Shown here in pieces: positions 40,740 through 51,583 of a DNA stretch of 64,000 bases. Below the pieces are notes generated by a model. That model worked only from the letters and a program-made list of their open reading frames with translations. It did not search any database and was not told the DNA's origin. Origin of the DNA: Polluticoccus soli (GTDB lineage: Bacteria > Bacteroidota > Bacteroidia > Chitinophagales > Chitinophagaceae); the NCBI RefSeq assembly GCF_029269745.1, contig NZ_JARJHT010000001.1, forward strand, positions 2,108,001-2,172,000. The letters are read 5' to 3'. How positions within the stretch are numbered: position 1 is the first letter of the stretch; each line of letters starts with the position of its first letter. The translations under genes and the position numbers were made by a program.

Positions 40740-42215
40740 ATGCGTCTATTGGCAGTTTTTTTTCTTTTATTACTTTCTGTTCCTGGTCTGGCCCAATATG
40801 AGTACGATTATGATACTGATTGCCGCAAAGCCTACACGTATTTTCTAAGCCTTCAACTTTCAGATGGAAACCAGGCAGTCATACAAGCGATAAAGGCGAA
40901 TCCACGCAACCTTATGGCTACGTACATCGCCGATTACGAAGACTGTATGTTGTTGTTGTTCAACGGAGACCGCGCGCAGCTTGATCAACGAAAGTCGCAC
41001 CTGGATGCCCGATTGGATCTGTTAGAAAATGGGGATAGAACTTCGCCATGGTATCGGTTCACCAAAGCGGGGGTCTACCTGCATTGGGCACTTATTTATA
41101 CTCGCTTCGCTGATAATTTGAAGGCTGCTAACGCATTCAGAAGATCGTTCGCTCTGTTGAAAGAAAATAAGAAATTGTATCCCACTTTTGGCTACAACGA
41201 TGTCTTTATCGGTTTAGAAGAAGCCGTTATCAGTACTTTGCCAGGTGATTTTAGGTGGCTCGCTGCAATTTTTGGAATGAAAGGCGACTTAAAACGTGGG
41301 ATGTTGCGTTTGGAAACCTTTCTCCGCATGCACGATCAGGAAGATATCCTCTACAGAGAAACGGCACTATACTATAATTATCTGCGATTTTACCTGATGT
41401 TTCAACAACAGGAGGTATGGTCATATATAGCCAGCGATCGATTTAGTACCGACAATAACCTGATGCACTTATTTTTTAGGGCGCATATAGCACTCAACTT
41501 TAGAAAGGCCGATGTGGCTGTTGCGACGTTGCAGAAAGCAAAATTGCAAAAGGACTACAACTCATTTCCCATCCTTGATTATGAGATGGCATCGGCTTAT
41601 TTGCTGTCTTTTCAACCGGCAACAATAGACTATTACCAACGCTATTTATCGCGTAGCCGAAATAGAATGTTCATAAAAGAAACCTGGATGAAAATGGCCT
41701 ATTACTATTACATTTCAGGTGATATAACGAAAGCCGACCGCTGCAGACAGCAGATTCTGAATTCGGGGTCTTTGCTTGTAGATGGGGATAAGCAGGCGCA
41801 ACGCTTTGCAGAAGCTGCAGAATGGCCGAACCGCCAACTCCTGCAGGCGCGTTTGTTAACAGACGGAGGTTATTATAACAAGGCTTATCAAAAAATAACT
41901 TCCTTAAAAGCAGAAGATTTGAGGACTGAAGTAGAGAAAGTCGAATATTATTTCCGCCTGGGGCGCATATATGATGAATTGCAGGATCCAGAAAAAGCGC
42001 TTGTATTCTACGCGCGAGCTGCCGAATCTGGTAAAAGCCGCAAAGAGCATTATGCCGCAAGAGCAGTACTGCAGATGGGTTTCATATACGAGAAAAAGGG
42101 TGATAAAGTAACCGCAATGTCAAAATTTAACGAGTGTCTGGAAATGAGGGGGCACGATTTCCAAAATTCCATAGATCAGCAGGCCAAAGCAGGATTAAAT
42201 AGATTGGCAAATTAA
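40740..42215 (+). CDS. Exported TPR-repeat protein
   Basis: The 491-residue protein has a signal peptide (about residues 1-18, ending GLAQ) and helical repeats through most of its length. Clear TPR units lie near the C-terminus (FRLGRIYDELQDPEKALVFY and the following VLQMGFIYEKKGDKVTAMSK). The first third has a YRFTKAGVYLHWALIYTRF segment also typical of helical repeat proteins. TPR arrays hold protein partners; the partner is unknown. It lies directly before the second giant surface gene on the same strand, separated by 238 AT-rich bases, so a link to surface assembly is possible but unproven. Confidence 0.8.
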   Translation: MRLLAVFFLLLLSVPGLAQYEYDYDTDCRKAYTYFLSLQLSDGNQAVIQAIKANPRNLMATYIADYEDCMLLLFNGDRAQLDQRKSHLDARLDLLENGDRTSPWYRFTKAGVYLHWALIYTRFADNLKAANAFRRSFALLKENKKLYPTFGYNDVFIGLEEAVISTLPGDFRWLAAIFGMKGDLKRGMLRLETFLRMHDQEDILYRETALYYNYLRFYLMFQQQEVWSYIASDRFSTDNNLMHLFFRAHIALNFRKADVAVATLQKAKLQKDYNSFPILDYEMASAYLLSFQPATIDYYQRYLSRSRNRMFIKETWMKMAYYYYISGDITKADRCRQQILNSGSLLVDGDKQAQRFAEAAEWPNRQLLQARLLTDGGYYNKAYQKITSLKAEDLRTEVEKVEYYFRLGRIYDELQDPEKALVFYARAAESGKSRKEHYAARAVLQMGFIYEKKGDKVTAMSKFNECLEMRGHDFQNSIDQQAKAGLNRLAN

Positions 42216-42453
42216 TTTATTTTCAATTTTCAACGTAAATTGTTGATTTTCAATTTATTAGTACACGAATGTGATTTTTTCTTTAATTTCTTTTTAATTT
42301 ATTTTTAATCTTTCTTTAATGCTATTTTAATATTTTAGAGTTCTTATAAAACTAACTTTACGAATGACGTATTGTGCTTACTGAAAGATTTGCATTTACG
42401 TTAACACTAGCTGTTAAATTTTATTTAAATAAACGTTCTTAAAATAGGAGTAA

Positions 42454-45400
42454 ATGAAGCACTTTAACAACCTACGGCAGTTATGCCTGGTGTCACTATT
42501 GTTGGCACTCTCGGCTATTCCTGCATTTGCCCAGCCCTTATCGGGTACTTACACTATCGGGGGCTCCAGTCCTAACTACGCAACGTTGGCCGCAGCAGCT
42601 GCTGACTTGAACAAATTTGGTGTGTCCGGACCGGTGATATTTAATATCCGGGACGGTATTTACACAGGCGATCAGGCTTTGATCAACCTGATCTCAGGTG
42701 CCAATCCAGCAGCCCGTGTTACCTTCAAGTCAGAATCTGGTAACAAAGCCAATGTGGTTTTCAACTTTGGTGGATCTTCCACTACGAATAACTACATCTT
42801 CAGGCTGAACAACGCTTCTTACGTTACCATCAGAGACCTGACGATGAATACCTCAGGTACTACATATGGTACTGCGGTAGATATGCCGTATGCTGCATCG
42901 TTTGACTCAGTAGCAAACTGTAACATGAATGCAGCTGTTACTACAACTACCTCGCAGTATATGTCGCTCGTTTATATGTACCAGAATACTGGTTCTAATA
43001 ACGTAGTTGCAGGTAACGCGTTTACCAATGGTAGCGCCGGTGTCTACATGTATGGTATCGGTAATACTACACTAACCAAAAATCACGTTATTACCAATAA
43101 TACGTTTACCAATCCATATTACTATGGTGTGTATATGTATTACCACAGCAATGTAGAAGTATCTAACAATACGATCACTGCTTCGACTCCATATTCAACG
43201 TTTTATCCAGTTTACAGCTACTATGGATACAATGCCTTAAAGATCACAGGTAACAACATCACAGTTAACACAACTGGTTCTGTATACGGTTACTATTTAC
43301 AATATAGCTACGGCGATCCAAACGTTGCTGCCAGCCGTGGTCTGATCGCTAACAACAATCTTACTATCAACGCGACTACAGGAACAGTTTATCCATACTA
43401 TTGTTATTATAACGATTTCGCGACGTTCAATAATAATACGTCGAACGCAACAGTTACTACCGGTAGTATCTATAACTACATTGGTATGTCGACCAACAGC
43501 CTGACAGTAACCAACAATACGATTAACTCTACCGCGTCAGGAACCAGCAATACTATTTATGGTTTATATGCGTCGGCTGGTACAACATACGTAAACGGTA
43601 CCATCGCCGGTAATAAGGTAAAAGTTATAAATCCAGGTACCAGCTCTTCAAGCTATGGTCTGTTCGGATCGAGCCTGATCAACTACAATATATATAATAA
43701 CGTAGTTGACGTTAACACTGCTGGTACTAACAATGGTTCTTTGTATCTGACAAGCCATCTCGGTAACGTTTATAATAATACGTTCCATAGCTCAGGTACT
43801 GGTGCCAGCACTAACCGTTCAGGTTATGTTTCAAACAGCGGTACTCCGTACTACACAACACTTCGTAACAACGTTTTCTCTCGTACTACAAATGCTTCAG
43901 TTTACAGCGTACACCTGAACAACTGCAACTTTGTTTCATCTGACTATAATAATATATACACTGCAGGTACTAACCTGATCCAGCGTACATCTCCTAGTAC
44001 AATAAACGCAACAACGCTGCAACAATGGAGAAACGGTGCTATGGATCTGAATTCTATTTCAAACGATCCTGGTTATATCAGCACAACAAACCTGGCTCCA
44101 GATCCTGCAAATGCAAACTCATGGTCACTTAATGGTCGTGGCGTTCACATGGCAGGTAATAATGCAGATATCAATGGTGCTGCCCGCGTTACTACAACTG
44201 CGGCAGGTGTTCCTGATATCGGTGCTTATGAGTTTACTCCAACTGCAACTCCTCCTGCTGCTACACCAACACCGGCGTCTCCTGTTGCTAGCGGTACACA
44301 GGTATTCACTTTCGGTCAGGATACAGTAGCAACAATTGCATGGGGCGCATCAGTTCCGGCTTCTATTACGGTTAGACAGTATACAGGTACTTTGCCTCCG
44401 GGTATTGCTGCGCTGAATCCTACCAGCATGTATTTCTATACTGACATTAACGTGCCTTCAGGTACGTTCGCTCATACTTCAAATCTGTATTATCAAGATC
44501 CCTGGATAGGTACTACTGTTGGTGGAACTGATAACGGTTTAAGGCTGGCGAAAAAAGACGGCTCTAACCCATGGGTTGGTTATGCACCGCCTGCAAGTAC
44601 TGCTAACATTGGCCGTAATATTATTACAACAACTGGTACTAATAACTTCGGCTTGCATACGGGTATCGATGCCGGCCTGAACGCTGGCGTTACTAACATT
44701 ACCGATCCGGCAGCAGGTTTCTGCCAGGGTACTGTATTAGTAAAAGCAGATGTTAAGAACTTTGGTACTACGCCGATCAACACCGTTCAAATTCAATGGA
44801 GTGTTGATGGTGTAGCTCAGGCTCCTGTTAACTATGCTTCAACTATCGCACCGGGTGCTACAGTTAACGTTTCACTGGGTAGCGTGACTTTTGCTGGCCC
44901 TGCACGTGTTATTAAAGCATGGACCAACCTGCCTAACGGTTTGGCTGATGGTATTGCTTATGATGATACTACAACTGTTACTAGGCGCGCTGCTCTGAAC
45001 GGTATATATACTATTGGTGGTACTACACCTAGCTATGCTACTGTGGCAGCAGCTCTTACAGATCTGCATACACTGGGTGTTTGCGGTCCTGTAACATTCA
45101 ACATCCGTACCGGTACTTATGCATCTACGCAAATGTTGCTGCGTAAGATACCAGGTGTGAGCGCGGTAAACAGAGTAACATTCCAGGCTGAAACTGGTGT
45201 TGCTGCTAACGTAACACTGTCGTTTGCTGGTTCGTCAACTGCTAACAACTACGTTGTTCGTTTTGACTCTGCGAGATATGTTACTGTTAGAAACCTGACG
45301 CTGAGCAATACTGGTACCACTTACGGCCACACAGTAGAGTTTTATGTAGATGCATCTGATGACTCAGTTGTTAACTGCGTTCTGAACACGCCTACTACAA

Positions 45401-48400
45401 CATCTACTTCAACTGATATGGCGGTAGTGTTCTCAAACCCGAACCTGGGTTCGAACCTGGTACTGCATAACAATACGCTGAATAACGGTTCTTATGGTAT
45501 CTATTGGTTTGGTTTCAGCTTGTATGCGCCAACCAACGATCTGACCATTTCGAATAACAACCTGGTGAACCAATATTATATGGGTACTTACCTGTATAAT
45601 ATCGCTTCACTGAAACTGCGTAATAACACAATTCCTACTGGTGGTACTACGTATTCTACTTTCTACGGTTACTATATATATAATACTAACCGTTTTAGGG
45701 AGATATCAGGAAACAGTATAACTAAGAGTGGTACGGCTTCTTATTATGGTCTGTACAACGGATACTATTGGGGTGACGCAGCCAACCCGGCTCAACGTGG
45801 TGTGATCAGGAATAACACTATTAACATCACAAGTACTTCTGCTACCCAGTACGGTCTTTATAACTACTACGATCAGTTCGACACTGTGCGCAATAACACG
45901 ATCACAATGACGAACTCATATAGCTCGGGTTATAACTACATGTACCTTGCGTATTATTCTAACGACGTTATGGTGAGGGATAACCAGATATCAATGACGG
46001 CCACCTCAACCGGTTATTACAACTATTTATACGGTGCATATTACAGTGAGCGTGCTACACTACAGGGCAACACGATCACAATGACGAACACATCTTCGGG
46101 TTTGTGGTATAACTATGCTTATATTATTAGTTATTCAAACAATTGCGCGTTCAATAATAATACGCTCACTTTAAACAATAACTACTATCAGTACCTGTAC
46201 ATGACGAACTATTCTCATAACTGTACGTTTGCAAATAACGCAGTTACGATGAATCAAACTGGCTCATACTATAACTACAACTATGGTATGTACTATTCAA
46301 ACAACTGCCAGACAAACAACAATACATTCACGTATATTCAAGCGAGCACTGGTACTAACTATCAATACACGCACTACTACAACAACTTCTGTAAGTTTAA
46401 TGGCAATACGATAACCGCGAACACAACTAGTGGTACTACCTACCTGTATGCAAACTACATGGGTCAGTGGTTTAAGTCGAACAATAATACCATTAACGCT
46501 ACAAGTACCACTGGTACGGTTGTTGGTTGGTATAACTATTCAACCAGCACTTACTATGACGGTGAGGTAGCTTATAATAAGGTGAATGCTACCAGCACCA
46601 GCGGTACAGTATATGGCTATTACCACAACTACACTAACGGTGCCCATAAGGTTCACAACAACGTATTTGTTGCTAAGAGCACTGGTACCAGCTATGCTAT
46701 GTACATCAGGTATTGCTATGGTGGTACTATCGATGTGTACAATAACACATTCCATAACGCGTCTACCGGCGGTACTCCATACGTTCTGTACAGTAACCAG
46801 GAATCTGCTTATCCAGGTGTAGTAACATATAACAACAACGTGTTCTCTCGTTCGTTCAACACTACACTGCCAGTTGCTTACATTTACGACAGGGCTTACA
46901 ACAAAGGAGATTATAATAACTACTACAGCCCTGGTGCTACTCCTAATATCGGCCAACTGGTATTGCCAGCGGCAGGTACGTATAGCTCTATGCAACAATG
47001 GAGGAATGCAACGCAGTCTGATTACAACTCGCTTTCTTATGATCCAGGTTATCTGAACCCAGCTGCTAACGACTATCGTCCTGATGTTGCTAATCCAGCA
47101 GCATGGTCAATGCACGGTCGCGGTATGCACATCGTTGGTAACAGCACCGACTTATTAGGAAATCCTCGTCCTGTTACAAAAGCAGCCGGCGTACCTGATC
47201 TGGGTGCATATGAATTCGTTCCAACATCTACTCCTCCTGCAGCTACTGCAACACCAGCAGCTCCTGCTGCAGGTACTACACAGGTGTTTACACTTGGCCA
47301 GGATACTGTGGCTACAATTGACTGGGATGCTACTGCAACAGTTCCTGCGTCTGTAACAGTTAGACAATACAGCGGTATACAACCTCCAAGCTTTATTGCT
47401 TCGAACCCAATGTATATCTATACTGATATCCAGACGCCTAGCGTTGGTCACCTGCATACCACTAAGTTCTACTATAAGGATCCTCAAACTGGTTTGACCG
47501 CTGGTGAATCAGGTCTTAGGCTTGCTAAGAAGGATGGTGTTAACCCGTGGGTACCATACACCAGCGCTACAAGCACTACGAATCCTGTACTGAATATCAA
47601 CACTACAACAAGTCTGACCGACTTTGGCCTTCACACGCTGACTGACGTTCCGAACAACGCTTCAGTTGCTTCACTGGTAGCGCCAACAACGATCTTCTGC
47701 GCTCCTAGTACGCAGACTGTGATCGTAAAGATCAAAAACACAGGTAACAATATCCTGAACACGGTGAAAGTAGGCTGGACAAAAGACAACGTTCTCCAGA
47801 CTCCGATCACGATCACCACTCCGATCAATACGATTAACAGCCCATCGGGTTATGAGGTGAATGTGACTCTGGGTAACATTAACTTCCCTAACTCGAATGC
47901 TGTAAACTTCGTGGTATGGACTTATGATCCAAACAATACGACCGATCCAGCTCCGGTAGATGATACTCTGAAATTCTATCTGAAGTCTGCATTGAATGGT
48001 ACTTACACTATCGGTGGTACAACTCCTGACTACACGGATGTGGTGACTGCGGTTAACGAACTGAACCAGTTTGGTGTTTGCGGCCCTGTGGTATTCAATA
48101 TCCGCGACGGTAACTATACCGACGCTGGTAAGATCAACAGCCCGCTGAAAGGAAGCAGTGCAATCAATAGGGTTACCTTCCAATCTGAGTCTGGTGTTGC
48201 CGGTAATGTGGTTATCACGCACGCGGCTACAGGCGGCGCGGACAACTTTGTATTTGGCCTGGAAAATATCAACTACATCACACTGCGGAAGATCAAGATG
48301 GTAGCAACCAATGCAACCAACGCTACAGTTGTGAATATAAGTGGTTCTTCTTCTTTCGATAGTGTCGTAGGTTGTATCCTGCAAGCTCCGACTGTTGCTA

Positions 48401-51192
48401 CAACTGCAGCGACCGCTGCCGTAATAGGTAGTGCTACTGTTTTCACTGGTACTGACAACGTGATCCTGAAAAACCAGATCATGAATGGTTCGTGCGGTAT
48501 CTATTGGAATGGTAACACAAGTGGTGTTGCTGCAAGGAACATTATAGACAGTAATGCTATATCTGGTCAATACTACTACGGTACTTATTTGTACTACACA
48601 TATGGTACGAAGTTCCGCGGCAATACACTGAACATGACGTCGACTTCAGCAGCCTACGGTCTTTACATGTACTATAACGCTGCTTCTGGTACTACTCCTA
48701 CTGATATCATCGGTAATACCATTAACTATGCTGGTAACTCCTACGGTTTGTATGTTTATTACCCGAACATAAATGGTTCTAATACTATCAGGGGTAAAAT
48801 GGCTAACAATAAGATCAGCCTAATAGCACCTAGCGGCGTTTATAACTATTTCATGTATCCGTATTATATGGATATATACGATAACGACATAGTTGTTACT
48901 GGTCCAAGCTATGCTTACAACTACATGGGTTATTATGCTCAATATTGTAACATGTACAGGAACAAAGCCGTTGTAACAGGTGGTTACGGTTATGCATGGT
49001 CTACTTACAACTCGGCCTACTCTAAGTTCTACAACAACACATTTGTCGGAAACTTTGGATCTGGCTCTACAGGTTATGGTTGCTATGGCTATTACATGGG
49101 CAATGACACTATGTACAACAACACCACACTGGTTACCAGCACGTATTCAACAAGCTATGCTGCATACTTCTACTGGAGTGGTTACAACAATAACTACCTG
49201 CGTAATAACGTGTTTGCTAACTATAGCAACCTGCCTGGCGCACTCGGTATGTGGTATTATATACCAACAACGCCTGTCACGTTAGACTACAATAACTACT
49301 ATGCAGCAAGCGGTAATCACATTTCTAACAACGGTGTTACCCAGTCGCTTCAAACATGGCGTACTGCGGTTGGCCAGGACATGAACTCATTGTGTTATGA
49401 TCCAGGTGTGGTAAGCCCGACATCAGATGCACACCCTGATCCGAATAATCCGGCATCATGGTCTCTGAACGGCCGCGGTGTTCATATAAACGGCAACAAC
49501 GTAGACCTGGAAAACAACGCACGTGTAACTACCCAGGCGGCTGGTGTACCAGATATAGGTGCATACGAATTCGTACCGAATACAGTACCGCCTAAGGCTG
49601 CAGCTACTCCTGCTGTTCCTGCTGTTGGTAAACAAGTATTTACATTCGGTCAGGATACAGTAGCGGTTCTTGACTGGAAGCCAAACTCGCAGATACCTAA
49701 CACCGTAGATGTACGCCAGTACACCGGTACAATACCTCCGAGCTTCCCAACAGGTGCAAACTTCATGTACTTCTATACAGACGTGAATGCCGCGAACAGT
49801 ACTTATGACTTTACAAGTGATATTTATTATAAAGATCCTTGGAGGGGTACGATTGCAACAGAAGGTAACATCCGCATGGTGAAAAAGCTGAATCCACAAC
49901 CATGGCAGGCATACAACAGCCCGCTGAGCAGCGTGGATGTTAACCGCAACATCATCCGTGCAGGTATGACCAACCTGGGCTACATGACCGGTATTGAAGA
50001 TGGTACCTTGTTCTCAGCTATCATCACTCCTGGTGGTTCCGGTATCTTCTGTCCTGGTGGCAGCGTGGTACTGAGCGCTAACACGGGTATCGGTTACACT
50101 TACCAATGGCAGTTCAACTATGTGGATGTACCAGGTGCTACAGGCCCAACATTCACAGCAAGTGCAGCTGGTGACTATACTGTTAAGATCACCAACTCAT
50201 CTAACGTAACTGCTACTTCACTGGCATTCCTGGTAACTATTGTTGCTCCACCTGCAGCACAGGTATCAGCTAGCGGCCCGCTGACTTATTGCACTGGCGG
50301 TAACTTGACACTGAGCGCAGCAACAGCGTTGAACCAATCTTACCAATGGTACCTTAACGGTAACCTGATACCATCAGCTACGCAGCCAACTTACCAGGTG
50401 AATACACACGGTAACTACACAGTTATGGTGAAAGGTATGGGTTGCTCTAGCACATCGCCTATCATAGCGGTAACTGAAGGTCCTATTCAAGTAAATCTTG
50501 GTCAGGATACAGCGTTCTGCGAAGGCACTCCATTTGTTCTGGATGCAGGCTTCCCCGGTGCTAAATACCTGTGGAGCACAGGTGATACAACTCAGCAGAT
50601 CACGATCTACAACAAACTGCAGTCTGGTACTTACACTGTTGCAGTAGATGCGGGTCCTAACTGTAAAGGTTCAGACAACATCCAGGTAACTGTTCATCCA
50701 CTACCAACTGTACTCGGTATCTCTTATGTGAAGAACGGTAGCACTTACCAGTTCAGCCCAAGTGGTCCTACAGACGTGAAGAACTACCTGTGGATGTTCA
50801 GCGACAATACAACTGACACAGCTAAGACAGCAACGCACACGTTCTCTATCCCAGAGTTCGAAGTGCGACTAGTAGTGTTCAACGATTGCGGTACTGACAC
50901 AGCCATGCTTAAACTGCCAGTTAGTGTTGGCGAAACAGCAAACGGCGATGTACAGTTCACCGTATATCCGAACCCAGCTAGTGACTATGTAACACTGACC
51001 TCAACTGGTGATGTTAAGTTCAGCGACGTGGTGATCATTAATGCAGTTGGCCAGGTAGTATACCGCGGCGATGCAGATATGAAGCAGAAAGAAGAAGTGA
51101 GCGTGAGCAGCTTTGCAAACGGCCACTACTTGATCCGCGCCACTACGGCAGCAGGCATGACAATTACAAAGCCATTCAACGTGGTGAAGTAA
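42454..51192 (+). CDS. Giant T9SS-exported beta-helix surface protein, copy 2
   Basis: The 2912-residue protein is a paralogue of the one at 9164-17725 with the same order of parts. These are a signal peptide (ending AFAQ), three beta-helix modules starting at bases of about 42538, 44995 and 47992, the GVPDIGAYEF and GQDTVA elements after each module, Ig-like and PKD domains from about 50022, and a type A sorting domain (VYPNPASDY). The second module is longer than in copy 1 (about 3.0 kb against 2.65 kb), with extra Tyr/Asn-rich coils. The last kilobase is almost the same as in copy 1 at the DNA level. An AGGAG sequence stands six bases before the ATG, unusual for this phylum. Surface adhesion or glycan interaction is inferred. 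Confidence 0.93.
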   Translation: MKHFNNLRQLCLVSLLLALSAIPAFAQPLSGTYTIGGSSPNYATLAAAAADLNKFGVSGPVIFNIRDGIYTGDQALINLISGANPAARVTFKSESGNKANVVFNFGGSSTTNNYIFRLNNASYVTIRDLTMNTSGTTYGTAVDMPYAASFDSVANCNMNAAVTTTTSQYMSLVYMYQNTGSNNVVAGNAFTNGSAGVYMYGIGNTTLTKNHVITNNTFTNPYYYGVYMYYHSNVEVSNNTITASTPYSTFYPVYSYYGYNALKITGNNITVNTTGSVYGYYLQYSYGDPNVAASRGLIANNNLTINATTGTVYPYYCYYNDFATFNNNTSNATVTTGSIYNYIGMSTNSLTVTNNTINSTASGTSNTIYGLYASAGTTYVNGTIAGNKVKVINPGTSSSSYGLFGSSLINYNIYNNVVDVNTAGTNNGSLYLTSHLGNVYNNTFHSSGTGASTNRSGYVSNSGTPYYTTLRNNVFSRTTNASVYSVHLNNCNFVSSDYNNIYTAGTNLIQRTSPSTINATTLQQWRNGAMDLNSISNDPGYISTTNLAPDPANANSWSLNGRGVHMAGNNADINGAARVTTTAAGVPDIGAYEFTPTATPPAATPTPASPVASGTQVFTFGQDTVATIAWGASVPASITVRQYTGTLPPGIAALNPTSMYFYTDINVPSGTFAHTSNLYYQDPWIGTTVGGTDNGLRLAKKDGSNPWVGYAPPASTANIGRNIITTTGTNNFGLHTGIDAGLNAGVTNITDPAAGFCQGTVLVKADVKNFGTTPINTVQIQWSVDGVAQAPVNYASTIAPGATVNVSLGSVTFAGPARVIKAWTNLPNGLADGIAYDDTTTVTRRAALNGIYTIGGTTPSYATVAAALTDLHTLGVCGPVTFNIRTGTYASTQMLLRKIPGVSAVNRVTFQAETGVAANVTLSFAGSSTANNYVVRFDSARYVTVRNLTLSNTGTTYGHTVEFYVDASDDSVVNCVLNTPTTTSTSTDMAVVFSNPNLGSNLVLHNNTLNNGSYGIYWFGFSLYAPTNDLTISNNNLVNQYYMGTYLYNIASLKLRNNTIPTGGTTYSTFYGYYIYNTNRFREISGNSITKSGTASYYGLYNGYYWGDAANPAQRGVIRNNTINITSTSATQYGLYNYYDQFDTVRNNTITMTNSYSSGYNYMYLAYYSNDVMVRDNQISMTATSTGYYNYLYGAYYSERATLQGNTITMTNTSSGLWYNYAYIISYSNNCAFNNNTLTLNNNYYQYLYMTNYSHNCTFANNAVTMNQTGSYYNYNYGMYYSNNCQTNNNTFTYIQASTGTNYQYTHYYNNFCKFNGNTITANTTSGTTYLYANYMGQWFKSNNNTINATSTTGTVVGWYNYSTSTYYDGEVAYNKVNATSTSGTVYGYYHNYTNGAHKVHNNVFVAKSTGTSYAMYIRYCYGGTIDVYNNTFHNASTGGTPYVLYSNQESAYPGVVTYNNNVFSRSFNTTLPVAYIYDRAYNKGDYNNYYSPGATPNIGQLVLPAAGTYSSMQQWRNATQSDYNSLSYDPGYLNPAANDYRPDVANPAAWSMHGRGMHIVGNSTDLLGNPRPVTKAAGVPDLGAYEFVPTSTPPAATATPAAPAAGTTQVFTLGQDTVATIDWDATATVPASVTVRQYSGIQPPSFIASNPMYIYTDIQTPSVGHLHTTKFYYKDPQTGLTAGESGLRLAKKDGVNPWVPYTSATSTTNPVLNINTTTSLTDFGLHTLTDVPNNASVASLVAPTTIFCAPSTQTVIVKIKNTGNNILNTVKVGWTKDNVLQTPITITTPINTINSPSGYEVNVTLGNINFPNSNAVNFVVWTYDPNNTTDPAPVDDTLKFYLKSALNGTYTIGGTTPDYTDVVTAVNELNQFGVCGPVVFNIRDGNYTDAGKINSPLKGSSAINRVTFQSESGVAGNVVITHAATGGADNFVFGLENINYITLRKIKMVATNATNATVVNISGSSSFDSVVGCILQAPTVATTAATAAVIGSATVFTGTDNVILKNQIMNGSCGIYWNGNTSGVAARNIIDSNAISGQYYYGTYLYYTYGTKFRGNTLNMTSTSAAYGLYMYYNAASGTTPTDIIGNTINYAGNSYGLYVYYPNINGSNTIRGKMANNKISLIAPSGVYNYFMYPYYMDIYDNDIVVTGPSYAYNYMGYYAQYCNMYRNKAVVTGGYGYAWSTYNSAYSKFYNNTFVGNFGSGSTGYGCYGYYMGNDTMYNNTTLVTSTYSTSYAAYFYWSGYNNNYLRNNVFANYSNLPGALGMWYYIPTTPVTLDYNNYYAASGNHISNNGVTQSLQTWRTAVGQDMNSLCYDPGVVSPTSDAHPDPNNPASWSLNGRGVHINGNNVDLENNARVTTQAAGVPDIGAYEFVPNTVPPKAAATPAVPAVGKQVFTFGQDTVAVLDWKPNSQIPNTVDVRQYTGTIPPSFPTGANFMYFYTDVNAANSTYDFTSDIYYKDPWRGTIATEGNIRMVKKLNPQPWQAYNSPLSSVDVNRNIIRAGMTNLGYMTGIEDGTLFSAIITPGGSGIFCPGGSVVLSANTGIGYTYQWQFNYVDVPGATGPTFTASAAGDYTVKITNSSNVTATSLAFLVTIVAPPAAQVSASGPLTYCTGGNLTLSAATALNQSYQWYLNGNLIPSATQPTYQVNTHGNYTVMVKGMGCSSTSPIIAVTEGPIQVNLGQDTAFCEGTPFVLDAGFPGAKYLWSTGDTTQQITIYNKLQSGTYTVAVDAGPNCKGSDNIQVTVHPLPTVLGISYVKNGSTYQFSPSGPTDVKNYLWMFSDNTTDTAKTATHTFSIPEFEVRLVVFNDCGTDTAMLKLPVSVGETANGDVQFTVYPNPASDYVTLTSTGDVKFSDVVIINAVGQVVYRGDADMKQKEEVSVSSFANGHYLIRATTAAGMTITKPFNVVK

Positions 51193-51217
51193 GATAAACT
51201 GGAATTAACCAAGCAAG

Positions 51218-51245
51218 TGGCGGCCCCAAAGGCCGCCATTTGTAT
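51218..51245 (+). terminator. Terminator of the second giant gene
   Basis: TGGCGGCC and GGCCGCCA form an eight-pair stem with a CCAAA loop, followed by TTTGTATTTT. Confidence 0.8.
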
Positions 51246-51532
51246 TTTACGGCATCGCCATCAGCGTAGGATGTAAGTGATGCCCGCATGAGGGGATAAT
51301 CGTCTTATCCAACCGCAACCAGATGAATCCACTGGGCGTTTGAAGCACGGAAAGCCTGATCGAATGTATTTAAGATGCAGAAATCGGGATCTCTAATGGC
51401 GGATATTCTCGCATTAGTGCGTTTATGTGGCGGTTACAAGAGGAATTTGAATGCAGTTATTAGTTAGTCTGAGCAGCTAAAATTGACTGTACGTACTTAT
51501 TACCCACCCTGCAGTATAATAGTTCGCTACAT
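51246..51532. other. Intergenic stretch without visible gene
   Basis: This lies between the terminators of two convergent transcription units. No open frame with coding character, no RNA gene and no clear repeat is seen. Confidence 0.5.
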
Positions 51533-51566
51533 AAAAAAAGAACACCCACTTGTGGTTGTTCTTTTT
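51533..51566 (-). terminator. Terminator of the first-described chaperone gene
   Basis: On the minus strand AAAAAGAACA and TGTTCTTTTT, extended by CCAC/GTGG with one bulge, form a hairpin followed by more Ts. It lies about 17 bases after the stop at 51584. Confidence 0.8.
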
Positions 51567-51583
51567 AGTAATTGTTGAGCTAG

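Noticed and set aside
42500-51100. Repeated short DNA motifs that could look like a CRISPR array
   Set aside because: The repeats have irregular spacing, encode protein in one long frame and there are no cas genes.
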